In this document: piece after piece, positions 1-8,851 of the stretch
Layout: each line of letters opens with the position of its first letter
Position numbering within the stretch: position 1 is the first letter of the stretch
NCBI GenBank assembly: GCA_963652365.1
Contig: CAVJTH010000016.1
Coordinates: 1-56,486 of the forward strand
Direction of reading: 5' to 3'
Source of the DNA: Hallerella sp963652365
GTDB taxonomy: Bacteria; Fibrobacterota; Fibrobacteria; Fibrobacterales; Fibrobacteraceae
Length of the DNA: 56,486 bases
Position numbers and translations under genes: made by a program
The notes under the pieces: model-generated
Database searches by the model: none
Told to the model about the DNA's origin: nothing
Seen by the model: the letters and a program-made list of their open reading frames with translations, nothing else

Positions 1-298
1 AAATCCCAGCGAACTTTTCACGCTAGAACCTAGATGTTCGCAGAACTCCACACTCCACTCTTCACACTCAACTCTCAACTAAGTTCTCAGCTCTAAGTTC
101 TGACTTCCCCTTCCTTGCATCCACCCCCAGGGCCACGCTGTTTTTAGAGTTTAGTGGAGAGTGCTTAGTGAATAGAATTCACGGCGATCCGCTTCACGTT
201 AGAATTTAGACGTCCGCGGAACTCCACACTCAACTCTCCACACTCCAAACTCAACTGATTCCTGATTTCTCTCGACTCCACGCTCGACTGAGTTCTGC
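1..298. repeat. Mosaic intergenic repeat cluster R1
   Basis: Non-coding stretch built from short degenerate words that recur in 17314-17760 and 56253-56486. A unit with the core GAACCTAGATGTTCGCAGAA lies at 26-45, and a diverged copy (AGAATTTAGACGTCCGCGGA) lies at 201-220. Each is followed by CT-rich words (ACTCCACACTC, CAACTCTC). A purine-rich stretch at 146-174 (GAGTTTAGTGGAGAGTGCTTAG) has the opposite base composition. The 18-mer CCTGATTTCTCTCGACTC at 261-278 recurs exactly at 17717-17734. GCGAAC (10-15) and GTTCGC (36-41) form an inverted pair around the core. The nadB stop codon lies at its right edge. I see no open reading frame or IS feature. Confidence 0.8.
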
Positions 299-1927
299 CT
301 AGTTCTCTTCGAGCGGATATTTCAGGTAGAAGCTGTGATGGACCAGCCTGGGTGAAGGCTTGGGATAGTCCAGGATGGACTGGAGGCCGCGGGATTCCTT
401 GCGGGCGAGAGCGCTTTTTACGATGAGGATGCTGCTTTCGATCGCGTTGCGAAATTCGAGTAGCGAAACCGACTTGGGGCCTTGCCTTTTAATTGCCGCT
501 TCGACTTCGCGGTTGAATTCCCGGAGCTTTTCGAGACCGGTCTTGAGCCCGGCGACGGAACGGACGATGCCGCATTTGTCCCACATGAGCTTTTTCGCTT
601 CGAGTGTGCGTTTTTTCCAGTGGCGGTCCTGGCTCATGACAATCGTTTCGGAGGGAATGGTCGGTGTGCGGAAGCTCTTCTTGAAGATGCCGGTCCTTTC
701 CATGTTCTCGACGGCTCGGAGGGCAAAGACCACGCTTTCGAGAAGCGAGTTCGACGCGAGCCGGTTCGCTCCGTGGACGCCTGTCGCTGCCACTTCGCCC
801 GATGCGTAGAAGCCTTCGAGCTTGGTCCGGGACCACGTATCGACGAGGATTCCCCCGCACATGTAGTGCGCCGCCGGGACAACGGGAATCCAGTCCTTGG
901 TCATGTCGATTCCGACGGAAAGGCACTTCGCGTAGATGTGCGGGAAATGCGTCCGCGTGTCCTTCGGATTGTGTGCGGTGACGTCGAGATACATGCAGGG
1001 TTCGCCGGTGCGGTTCATTTCGCGGTGGATGGCCCGGGCGACAATGTCGCGCGGGGCGAGAGAGCGCAGCGGGTGCACGCCGTTCATGAATTCTTCGCCC
1101 TTCGCGTTCTTGAGAATTCCGCCAAAGCCTCTGACCGCTTCCGAAATGAGGAACGACTTCTTGAGGCTCGGGGCGAACAGGGATGTCGGGTGGAACTGCA
1201 TGAATTCGACATCCTGGATGGCCGCTCCGGCGCGCGCCGCGATGGCGATGCCGTCTCCGCAAGCGTCGGGAGGGTCTATCGTGTGGAACCAGAGGCGTCC
1301 CGCTCCGCCGGTCGCCATCAGAGTGACCTTCGCAAAGATTGCTTCGGTCTTTCCCGTCTTCTGGTGGATGATTTTCGCGCCGAGTACGCGCCTTTTCGCC
1401 TTGTCGAGCACAAGGTCTTCGATGAGCGCGTTTTCCAGGAACGTGATGTTCGGAAATTCATGGAGCTTTGCGATGAGCGCCCGCATGATTTCCTTTCCCG
1501 TCAGGTCCGCGGCGTGGAGGATGCGCCGATGGCTGTGTCCGCCTTCGAGGTGAAGATCGAACGGAATGCCCGAATCGTTTGCCTCGGCCGGGGTGAAGCG
1601 AACGCCCCATTTGACCAGCTGGTCTATCGTCTTGGGACCGTTTTCGACGAGAATCCTGACAGCGTTCCGCTTGCAGAGCCCCGCTCCCGCTTCGCAGGTA
1701 TCGTCCTGGTGGAGCTTGAAGGAGTCCCTGGGATCCGTGACCGAACAGATTCCGCCCTGTGCGTAGTTCGACGAGCCGTCCGGCTTTGCCCCCTTGGTGA
1801 GGATGAGGACCGTATGCCCATGCTCTGCGGCCTTGAGGGCTGCGCTCAAACCGGAAATGCCGGCGCCGAGGATCAAGATGTCGTACACTGTAGCCTCTGG
1901 AGTTGAAGTTTCGAAGGCGACACTCAT
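299..1927 (-). CDS. nadB: L-aspartate oxidase
   Basis: Flavoenzyme that oxidises L-aspartate to iminoaspartate, the first step of de novo NAD synthesis; NadA then makes quinolinate, which NadC consumes. The 542-residue protein has the N-terminal dinucleotide motif GAGISG (residues 21-26), the SSNYAQGG flavin/substrate loop near residue 52, an HPTSL segment and a GLYASGE-type C-terminal FAD motif (here GFYASGEVAATG), followed by the helical fumarate reductase/succinate dehydrogenase C-terminal domain. Length fits NadB. The ATG at 1927 has no clear Shine-Dalgarno, and a CTATT sequence abuts it, so a slightly later start (GTG before YDILILG) is possible. It stands alone, divergent from the foldase gene. 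nadC is 33 kb away in this window and nadA is not present. Confidence 0.93.
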   Translation of the reverse strand: MSVAFETSTPEATVYDILILGAGISGLSAALKAAEHGHTVLILTKGAKPDGSSNYAQGGICSVTDPRDSFKLHQDDTCEAGAGLCKRNAVRILVENGPKTIDQLVKWGVRFTPAEANDSGIPFDLHLEGGHSHRRILHAADLTGKEIMRALIAKLHEFPNITFLENALIEDLVLDKAKRRVLGAKIIHQKTGKTEAIFAKVTLMATGGAGRLWFHTIDPPDACGDGIAIAARAGAAIQDVEFMQFHPTSLFAPSLKKSFLISEAVRGFGGILKNAKGEEFMNGVHPLRSLAPRDIVARAIHREMNRTGEPCMYLDVTAHNPKDTRTHFPHIYAKCLSVGIDMTKDWIPVVPAAHYMCGGILVDTWSRTKLEGFYASGEVAATGVHGANRLASNSLLESVVFALRAVENMERTGIFKKSFRTPTIPSETIVMSQDRHWKKRTLEAKKLMWDKCGIVRSVAGLKTGLEKLREFNREVEAAIKRQGPKSVSLLEFRNAIESSILIVKSALARKESRGLQSILDYPKPSPRLVHHSFYLKYPLEEN

Positions 1928-1993
1928 AATAGAAAAAAAGCGAAATTACGGCTATGCGAAAGCGGGCTTATCGAAGAAGAGAACTTTTTTTAT

Positions 1994-2001
1994 TACATTT
2001 G
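1994..2001 (+). promoter_or_regulatory. Promoter -7 element of the PpiD-like gene
   Basis: TACATTTG matches the Bacteroidota/FCB -7 consensus TAnnTTTG exactly. It lies 24 nt before the ATG at 2026, leaving room for the GGAG ribosome-binding site at 2014-2017. Confidence 0.5.
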
Positions 2002-2025
2002 GCAAAAATCAATGGAGTTTACTCT

Positions 2026-3978
2026 ATGCTGACATGGATTAACGAAAACGCGAAATGGGTCATTGCCATTTTTGCCGTAGGCATTGCGCTTGGACTCTTG
2101 GCGATGGATCGCACGCCGGAGCAGTCTCACCAGTATCCGATCGGCCGTGTCGATGGGCACGAAATTTCCTATGCGGAATACAACAACCGCGTAAACCGGA
2201 TTACCGAGGCGAACTATCGCGGACAGAACCTTTCGGACGAGCAGCGCGCCCAGTTGCGCAACGAAGTCTTTCGGACCTTTGTCCAGCAGGAACTCCTCAA
2301 GTCCCAGTTCGACGCCAACGCCCTCTATGCGTCTGTCGCCGAGATGAAGGCGGAACTGAAGAACAATCCGGACGCGGTTCGTCGGATGGTTGGCGAAGAG
2401 GCGCAACAGCGGATTTACATGATACAGGCGAATTCCGCGAACGAGCAGGAGGCTTCGCAGAACATCCAGGCCTATCTCCAGACTCTTCCGCAGTTCCTTC
2501 TCGATACGGCGTTCGACAAGGCTGCCTATGACGCCTGGCTGGAAACCCCGGCTGCCTACGAATGGTTCAACATGCAGAACTATGAGCAGGAACTCAAGTC
2601 GATGACCGTTCCCTTGCACCAGCTTCAGATCTTCGTGACGGCGAACGCCCATCCGACAAGTCTCGAATCCCAGTGGAACGTGAACAATCGCTTGACTTCC
2701 CAGGATGTCGAAGTCGCCTTTGTCTCGGCGGACGACTTCAAGGCGGACTCGGCTTCGGTCGATAGCCTCAAGGTGAACGCCTACTTCAACGCGCACCCGG
2801 ACAGCTTCTTTGTCGAAAAGGACGAAGTTCGCCTGGCCTATGCCTTTTTGCCGCTCCTGCCGACCGCAAGGGACGAAGAGGAAATCCGCAAGTATGCGAT
2901 GACGGTCTATTACCAGCTGAAGGATTCTTCTTCGGCGTCTAGCTTCGAGGATATGGCGAAGGTTTCGAGCGAGGATGTCGCTTCGGCCGCAAACGGCGGT
3001 CTTCTGGGCGACTATGCGGCGCGCGGAACGTGGGTCAAGGAATTTGAAGATGTCGCCTTTGCGCTGGATTCCGGGGAAATCTCGGAGCCTGTCCGTACGC
3101 GTTACGGCTACCACATCATCCAGAATCTCGGCAAGATCAAGGATTCCACGGGTGCGGAAAAGGTGAAGGCCGCGCACATCCTCTTCTCGGTTACCGCTTC
3201 TCCGGAAACCGTCGATAGCCTGGAAAAGATTCTTGTCGGAATCAAGACCGCGGTCGAAGACAGAGACTCCTCGTTTATCGCTGCCGCCGCGGCCCGCAAC
3301 GTTCCTTCGCGCGAAACCGCTTGGATCGGTCATGGCGAAGACATTCCGGAACTCGGCTTTGTCGGAGGTCTTTCCGCCTATGCCTTCGTGAACAAGGAAC
3401 GTCCGGATCTTGCGGAAGGAAAGGTTTCCGGAGCGCTGAAGAACGGAAGCTTTGTCCTGGTCGCGATGCGAATCGACAGCCTCGCCGCCGGCAAGCGCAG
3501 CATGTCGCCCTACTACGAGCAGATCAGGAACGGCTTGCTTCTCCAGGAATCGAAGGATGCCGCACTTCACTATCTGAACTCGGTGGAAGACAAGGTGAAG
3601 GCCGTCGAGCTCTCCGTTGATTCCAGCGGAGCTTCCGTCAGGGATTCGAGCATCGCGAAGGTGACCGTCGAAAAGGCGACCGCCTCGTTTGACGGCTTCG
3701 TTCCGGGAATCGGGTATTCCAACCCGGCGCTCTTCCGCGTCTTCTCCAGGCAGAAGGTCGGCGAATGGGGCGAACCGTTCGTGACGAACGAAGGCGCCGC
3801 CATGGTCAAGATCCTGAACAGGACGTTGCCGGATACATCGGCCGCGAAGGCTGCGCTCACCGATGACCTGGCGAATACGTGGCGCTTCGGCTATGCGATG
3901 CTTTTCAACGAGTTCGTGTCGAACCTCGAAAAATCCGCGAATGTCGAGAGCAACCTGGATCTCTACTACCGCGAATAG
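2026..3978 (+). CDS. PpiD/SurA-like peptidyl-prolyl isomerase, membrane anchored
   Basis: Probable periplasmic folding factor for exported and outer-membrane proteins. The 650-residue protein starts with a short cytoplasmic stretch and one membrane helix (about residues 11-28, WVIAIFAVGIALGLLAM). A SurA_N-type helical region follows, then a parvulin (PpiC) domain around residues 260-370 with the typical GGLLGDY and RYGYHIIQ elements, and a second partly parvulin-like region (AAHILFSV). This layout is that of PpiD. The ATG at 2026 is chosen over the upstream in-frame ATG (1954) because it has a GGAG site and begins directly with the anchor. A strong hairpin terminator follows. Which parvulin domain is active cannot be decided by eye. 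Confidence 0.85.
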   Translation: MLTWINENAKWVIAIFAVGIALGLLAMDRTPEQSHQYPIGRVDGHEISYAEYNNRVNRITEANYRGQNLSDEQRAQLRNEVFRTFVQQELLKSQFDANALYASVAEMKAELKNNPDAVRRMVGEEAQQRIYMIQANSANEQEASQNIQAYLQTLPQFLLDTAFDKAAYDAWLETPAAYEWFNMQNYEQELKSMTVPLHQLQIFVTANAHPTSLESQWNVNNRLTSQDVEVAFVSADDFKADSASVDSLKVNAYFNAHPDSFFVEKDEVRLAYAFLPLLPTARDEEEIRKYAMTVYYQLKDSSSASSFEDMAKVSSEDVASAANGGLLGDYAARGTWVKEFEDVAFALDSGEISEPVRTRYGYHIIQNLGKIKDSTGAEKVKAAHILFSVTASPETVDSLEKILVGIKTAVEDRDSSFIAAAAARNVPSRETAWIGHGEDIPELGFVGGLSAYAFVNKERPDLAEGKVSGALKNGSFVLVAMRIDSLAAGKRSMSPYYEQIRNGLLLQESKDAALHYLNSVEDKVKAVELSVDSSGASVRDSSIAKVTVEKATASFDGFVPGIGYSNPALFRVFSRQKVGEWGEPFVTNEGAAMVKILNRTLPDTSAAKAALTDDLANTWRFGYAMLFNEFVSNLEKSANVESNLDLYYRE

Positions 3979-3998
3979 CCGCTTTGACAAGACTAGAG

Positions 3999-4028
3999 AA
4001 AACTCTCCCCGCGAAGGAGAGTTTTTTG
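3999..4028 (+). terminator. Rho-independent terminator after the PpiD-like gene
   Basis: Perfect 10-bp inverted repeat AAAACTCTCC (3999-4008) / GGAGAGTTTT (4016-4025) with a 7-nt loop, ending in a T run. Confidence 0.85.
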
Positions 4029-4042
4029 TTGGAATAAATTTT

Positions 4043-4050
4043 TACATTGC
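4043..4050 (+). promoter_or_regulatory. Promoter -7 element of the helicase gene (leaderless type)
   Basis: TACATTGC resembles TAnnTTTG and ends only 5 nt before the ATG at 4056. No Shine-Dalgarno is present, so the transcript probably starts at or beside the start codon. Confidence 0.45.
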
Positions 4051-4055
4051 AGACG

Positions 4056-6626
4056 ATGTCTAGAACTCTCCAAGAATACTTGCCGCAAAAGGGCGAAGCC
4101 GTTTCTTCCGAGGATTTGCTCGAACGCTTTCTTTCCTGGGCGGACGAACGGAAAATTAATTTGTACGAAGCCCAGGAAAATGCGATCCTGGAACTCTTCG
4201 ATGGCAAGAATGTCATTCTGAACACGCCGACGGGAAGCGGAAAGTCGCTGGTCGCGACCGCTCTCCACTTCATGAGCCTTTCGCTCGGACATCGTTCCGC
4301 CTACACCTGCCCCATCAAGGCCCTGGTCAACGAAAAGTGGCTTTCGCTCTGCAGGGAATTCGGGCCGGAAAACGTGGGGCTTTCGACCGGTGACGCTACC
4401 GTGAACGCGGACGCTCCGATTCTCTGCTGCACCGCGGAAATCCTTGAAAACCGTTCGCTATCGGAAGGTTCGGAACTGGACATCCAGGACGTCGTGATGG
4501 ACGAGTTTCACTACTATTCCGACCGGGAGCGCGGCGTCGCGTGGCAGGTTCCGCTCTTGACGCTTCCGCAGACGCGATTCCTCCTGATGTCCGCGACGAT
4601 TGGGAAGACGCTCTTTTTCGAACAGGCGATTTCGCGCCTGAACGGAAAGCCCTGCGTGACGGTGACGGGAACGGTTCGACCGGTTCCGCTCGAATTTTCC
4701 TATTCGATGAACGAGATTTCGACGACTGTCCAGGGGCTTGTAAACGGCGGAAAGGCTCCGGTCTATGTCGTCCACTTTACGCAGAGCTCGGCGGCGGAAA
4801 ACGCGCAAAACTTTACAAGCCTTAGTTTGTGTACAAAGGAAGAAAAGGCGACGATCGCGAAGGAAATTTCGAAGTTCCGGTTTTCGAGCCCATATGGTCC
4901 CGAGGTCAAGCGGTTTCTCAAGCAGGGAATCGGGCTGCATCATGCGGGGCTTCTGCCCAAGTATCGCATCCTGGTGGAGAAGCTTTCCCAAAAGGGTCTT
5001 CTCAAGGTGATTTGCGGAACGGATACGCTGGGCGTCGGCGTGAACGTTCCCATTCGGACGGTTCTCTTTACGCAGCTTTGCAAGTATTCGGGCGACAAGA
5101 CGGCGATTCTCGCTTCGCGGGATTTTCACCAGATCGCGGGTCGCGCGGGGCGCAAGGGCTTTGACGATGTCGGCTATGTCGTGGCGGAAGCTCCCGTCCA
5201 CGTGATCGAAAACGCGAAACTCGCCGCCAAGTCTTCCCAGAACGGAAAGAAGTTCGTGAAGCGGAAACCTCCCGAGCACGGGTTCGTGATGTGGGACGAA
5301 GGAACCTATCGCCGGTTGATCGATTCTCCGCCCGAGCCTCTCGTTTCCCGGTTTGACGTTTCGCACGGGATGCTTGTCAACGTTCTCTCGCGCAAGACGG
5401 ACGGGTGTCTCGCCATGCGGCATCTGATCCGCGACTGCCACGAAAGCGCCAAGCGCAAGAAGGAACTAACGCATCGCGCGTTCCAGCTTTTCCGTTCGCT
5501 CGTCGAAAAGCATATCGTGGAATTTATCCAGAATCCGCAGCCCGGGATGGCGCATGTGCGCGTCAATCTGGACTTGCAGAACGACTTCGCGATGAACGAG
5601 CCGCTTTCGCTCTATCTGCTCGATACGCTTCCGAAGCTCGACCGGGAAAGTCCCGACTTTGCGCTGGACGTGATATCGCTCGTCGAATCGATCGTGGAAA
5701 ATCCCGAACCGATTTTGCGCGTCCAGCTTCGAAAGGCCCGCGATGCCCGGTATGCGGAGCTCAAGGCGGAACACGCCGAATACAATAAAATCCAGGAAGA
5801 GCTCGACAAGGTCGAATATCCGAAGCCTCTCCGGGAATTCATCTATACGACGTTCAACGACTTTGCGGACGAGCATCCGTGGGTGGGAACCTTGAACGTG
5901 GAACCCAAATCGATTGTCCGGGAGATGATCGAATGCTTCGACACGTTCAGCGGCTATGTCAAGAAATACGGGCTGCTTCGAATGGAAGCGGTGCTGCTGC
6001 GCCATGTCAACTATGTCTATAAGGTTCTTTCGCAGACCGTTCCCGACAGTTTCAAGACGGATGAAGTCCGCGAAATGGAAGACTATCTGGGCGAGATGAT
6101 TCGGCGGACGGATTCGAGCCTCCTCGAAGAATGGGAGCGCTTGAAGAATCCGGAGTTCGAGGCGAAGGATGTGGCCGAGGAAAAGGCTTTCCATGCCGAC
6201 GAGGCGGCAAACGACGTGACGGTTGACCGAAAGAAGTTCCTCGCGCTTGCGCGGGCGCGAATCTTTTCCGTCTTGTCGCTTTTTCGGAACTTGCGCTTTG
6301 GAGATGCGCTGGACCTTCTCGCCGAAGACCTGGAAGAAGGAAAGCCCCTGGTCGATTCGGCGGGAGTCCCGTGGACGGAATCGCGCCTTGCCGAAATCTT
6401 TGCGGACTATACGGCGGAACATGGAAGGTTTCGGCTTGACGGGGAAGCCCGCGCCATGTCGCATACCGTTTCGGCTTGGACGAAGGAATCATTGGAAATC
6501 CAGCAGGTTCTCGTTGACGACTCCGATTACGATGATTTCGCCGTCGAGTTCCGAATTTCCCTTTCGGAGTCCCGCATCGCAGGTGCCCCTCTCGTTTCCC
6601 TTGCGAAAATCGGGCCTATCGGATAA
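4056..6626 (+). CDS. Ski2/Mtr4-type DEAD/DEAH-box RNA helicase (DUF3516-like C-terminus)
   Basis: ATP-dependent superfamily 2 helicase, likely acting on RNA. The 856-residue protein carries Walker A TPTGSGKS (57-64), a DEFH motif II (149-152) in place of DEAD/DEVH, motif III SAT (LLMSATIG), and motif VI QIAGRAGRKG (about 360-369). A long C-terminal region rich in helices matches in layout the bacterial Ski2-like helicases with a DUF3516 extension (HelY-like group), known best from actinobacteria. An in-frame TTG at 4047 exists, but the ATG at 4056 is preferred. It is monocistronic between a terminator and a convergent neighbour. The domain family of the C-terminus is inferred from layout and recall, not from a search. 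Confidence 0.85.
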   Translation: MSRTLQEYLPQKGEAVSSEDLLERFLSWADERKINLYEAQENAILELFDGKNVILNTPTGSGKSLVATALHFMSLSLGHRSAYTCPIKALVNEKWLSLCREFGPENVGLSTGDATVNADAPILCCTAEILENRSLSEGSELDIQDVVMDEFHYYSDRERGVAWQVPLLTLPQTRFLLMSATIGKTLFFEQAISRLNGKPCVTVTGTVRPVPLEFSYSMNEISTTVQGLVNGGKAPVYVVHFTQSSAAENAQNFTSLSLCTKEEKATIAKEISKFRFSSPYGPEVKRFLKQGIGLHHAGLLPKYRILVEKLSQKGLLKVICGTDTLGVGVNVPIRTVLFTQLCKYSGDKTAILASRDFHQIAGRAGRKGFDDVGYVVAEAPVHVIENAKLAAKSSQNGKKFVKRKPPEHGFVMWDEGTYRRLIDSPPEPLVSRFDVSHGMLVNVLSRKTDGCLAMRHLIRDCHESAKRKKELTHRAFQLFRSLVEKHIVEFIQNPQPGMAHVRVNLDLQNDFAMNEPLSLYLLDTLPKLDRESPDFALDVISLVESIVENPEPILRVQLRKARDARYAELKAEHAEYNKIQEELDKVEYPKPLREFIYTTFNDFADEHPWVGTLNVEPKSIVREMIECFDTFSGYVKKYGLLRMEAVLLRHVNYVYKVLSQTVPDSFKTDEVREMEDYLGEMIRRTDSSLLEEWERLKNPEFEAKDVAEEKAFHADEAANDVTVDRKKFLALARARIFSVLSLFRNLRFGDALDLLAEDLEEGKPLVDSAGVPWTESRLAEIFADYTAEHGRFRLDGEARAMSHTVSAWTKESLEIQQVLVDDSDYDDFAVEFRISLSESRIAGAPLVSLAKIGPIG

Positions 6627-6739
6627 AGCCTCGCGTTTTACCTTACGGAAATGGAATTCCCGTCGATTTTCAGGATGGCGGGGAGCGTCGGAAGCTCGAT
6701 GTGCGCTCCAAATGACGGAGCCGTTCGAGCGCAAGGCTT

Positions 6740-8743
6740 TCACATTCCTCTTTCGAGCGTGTAGTCCGAAATCTTTATCAGGGAATCCAGGATGTCCGCC
6801 ATGCGTTTTGCCGTCTGTGGATTCTCCTTGGCGAGATCTTCGTTCTGGTGCGTATCTTTTTCCTTGAACAGCCAGCGCGTTTCGTTCGCCTGGATCGGGT
6901 AGGGGGAAACTAGCCGGTAGCCGTCGAGTCCGACAGCTGCGGTGTGGAAATACGCGCCGAGCGAGAGTCCCGTTCCCGTTCCGCGCAGCAGATCGTGCCC
7001 CATGAAAATGTTTGGGACTGCAAGACCTGCCAGTTCGAGAATGGTCGGTGCAATGTCGATTTGGGCCGTCGTGGCCGTGTCGCGCAAGGCTTCGATCCCG
7101 TTGCCAGCGATGAGGAACGGAATCCACGTCGCATTGGAAAATCCGCCGCCTGTCATTGTGGAAACGCCGTTTTCGCCGAGCGGAAATCCGTGATCCGCCA
7201 AGACAATCAGGTAGGTATTGGGGAACCATTCTTCGTCTTCGATGGCGTGGACGAACCGGGCGAGCTGTCTGTCGGCGTAGCGCATCGTGTACTTGATGCG
7301 TTCCGTGAGAGGCTTCCGCTTTTCTTCTTCGGGCATTCCCGCCGCAAAGTTGAACGGGTAGTGATTGGAGCGTGTCGCGAGGGTCGCGAGGAACGGGGAG
7401 CCTTGGCGCGCGAGCGTATCGCGGACATAGGAAATCGCATGGTCAAAGAAAGTCGAATCGTCTTCGCGACTTCGGTCGTAATGCTCCGCGTGATACCATT
7501 TGGCCATCCAGACGCCGAGATTGTCCCAGGCCGGGTCGGCGGCGGAAAAGTAGTGTGCGACATAGCCCGAGTCCTTGAGAACCGATGCGAAGCTCGGGAG
7601 GTTGACGTGCGCGAGATCGGTCGCTTCGGCGAGGTGCGAATGGTGGGGAATGCCCGTGTGCGTGGAAAGAATGCCGCCTGTCGTGGGGAGTCCGCTGGCA
7701 AACATCCGCTCGAAGGCGCGCCCGCCGCTTGCGACAGAATCGAGGAACGGGGTCGGGGACGGTTCGCCGGGATTCAGGTATCCGACGTTCAGTCCGCGGT
7801 GGGATTCGAGAAAGACGACGATGAAGTTCGGCCTTTTCGCGCGCTGTTGGCGGAGATGTTCGCTTTCGAGAAGTGCCTTTTTCGGAATGCGGTAAAGCGG
7901 GAGGTTTGCCGGGGCGCTTTTCGGAAATTCCCACAGGGAATCGCCTTCGACTTTTGTCCAAAGGTCTTGGTAGAAATCTCGATAGGGAAGGATTTCGCGT
8001 TCGGAAATTCCTTCGCCGCGCTTTTCCGAAAGCAGCTCGTCATGGACAAGTGAAACGATTGGCTTGAGCTTGGTCATTCGGGCATTTCCTGTCCAGATGA
8101 CATAGATGAAGAGAAAGGCGAGAACGTAAAATGCGCACATGATGACGGGAATCTTCGGAATGCCCGTGCGCTCTCTTGCCTTTTCCAGGAGCTTCCTTGC
8201 CAGACGGTACACGGCGTATGTCGTCGGGAGAATCAGCGCGAGGACAAAGAACTGGAGAAAGGGAACCGATCCGTCGTTTGCCACGTAATCCCAGAACATC
8301 TTGAGCGAAGAAGTATCCTTGTACGTGTTGACGATTCCAAAGGAAAGATGGCTTCCGAGAAACCGCTGGACTTCGTCGTCAAGAAGCGTGAACAGGAGAA
8401 TGACGGAGTGGAATACCGCATACAGCGAAAGCCACAGCGATTCGAACGAAACCCTTTTCGCGGACCGACGACCGGCGAGCCTTGCCCCGACGATTTTCGA
8501 TAGGGCGAGGACAAGCAGAAAAACGACGAGCGCATTGCAAATCCAGATGAAATCGATGCAAATCGCATGGAAGATATACCAGTCGGGCTTGCTGACAAAG
8601 GGAAATCCGTACGGGTTCTCGCGGAAAAGCAGCAGAACGCGCAAAAAGATGTGCGAAATCCAGAAGGCGAGCGAAACGGAGAGCCAGCTGGGGAGAGATG
8701 CATGCCGGGATAGACGGGACAGAAACTGGATGAAGCTTTTCAT
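6740..8743 (-). CDS. LTA-synthase-like membrane sulfatase / phosphoglycerol transferase family protein
   Basis: Membrane enzyme of the alkaline-phosphatase superfamily. The 667-residue protein has about five N-terminal transmembrane helices (roughly residues 20-220), then an extracytoplasmic sulfatase-type domain. That domain starts at PNFIVVFLES and contains the metal-ligand ESHR region, a probable nucleophile threonine in GLPTTGG (about residue 350) and the C-terminal metal site VLADHG. This is the organisation of LtaS, OpgB and EptA-type enzymes, which move phosphoglycerol or phosphoethanolamine to envelope glycans. The substrate cannot be told from sequence; osmoregulated glycans or surface polysaccharide are plausible in a Gram-negative. 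It diverges from IMP dehydrogenase and converges with the helicase gene across 113 nt, where I see no hairpin. Confidence 0.82.
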   Translation of the reverse strand: MKSFIQFLSRLSRHASLPSWLSVSLAFWISHIFLRVLLLFRENPYGFPFVSKPDWYIFHAICIDFIWICNALVVFLLVLALSKIVGARLAGRRSAKRVSFESLWLSLYAVFHSVILLFTLLDDEVQRFLGSHLSFGIVNTYKDTSSLKMFWDYVANDGSVPFLQFFVLALILPTTYAVYRLARKLLEKARERTGIPKIPVIMCAFYVLAFLFIYVIWTGNARMTKLKPIVSLVHDELLSEKRGEGISEREILPYRDFYQDLWTKVEGDSLWEFPKSAPANLPLYRIPKKALLESEHLRQQRAKRPNFIVVFLESHRGLNVGYLNPGEPSPTPFLDSVASGGRAFERMFASGLPTTGGILSTHTGIPHHSHLAEATDLAHVNLPSFASVLKDSGYVAHYFSAADPAWDNLGVWMAKWYHAEHYDRSREDDSTFFDHAISYVRDTLARQGSPFLATLATRSNHYPFNFAAGMPEEEKRKPLTERIKYTMRYADRQLARFVHAIEDEEWFPNTYLIVLADHGFPLGENGVSTMTGGGFSNATWIPFLIAGNGIEALRDTATTAQIDIAPTILELAGLAVPNIFMGHDLLRGTGTGLSLGAYFHTAAVGLDGYRLVSPYPIQANETRWLFKEKDTHQNEDLAKENPQTAKRMADILDSLIKISDYTLERGM

Positions 8744-8748
8744 TGGCG

Positions 8749-8756
8749 TGAATATA
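8749..8756 (-). promoter_or_regulatory. Promoter -7 element of the LTA-synthase-like gene (leaderless type)
   Basis: TATATTCA on the minus strand ends 5 nt before the ATG at 8743. No ribosome-binding site fits in the gap. Confidence 0.5.
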
Positions 8757-8823
8757 AAAAGTTGGGAGGATTCAAGTCGTCAAGCAAATCTGTCCAACAC
8801 GCCTGGTTCGCGACAAAATTTTC

Positions 8824-8831
8824 TATCTTTT
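8824..8831 (+). promoter_or_regulatory. Promoter -7 element of IMP dehydrogenase
   Basis: TATCTTTT, followed by G, resembles TAnnTTTG and lies 20 nt before the ATG at 8852. An AGAGG ribosome-binding site lies between. Confidence 0.45.
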
Positions 8832-8851
8832 GTGCGCAAAAAGAGGTTCTT

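Noticed and set aside
482..1906. Long plus-strand open frame opposite nadB, and similar long frames opposite pflB, hom, alaS and ppiD
   Set aside because: They mirror real genes, contain no recognisable motif, and are rich in Arg/Pro as expected from antisense reading of GC-rich codons.
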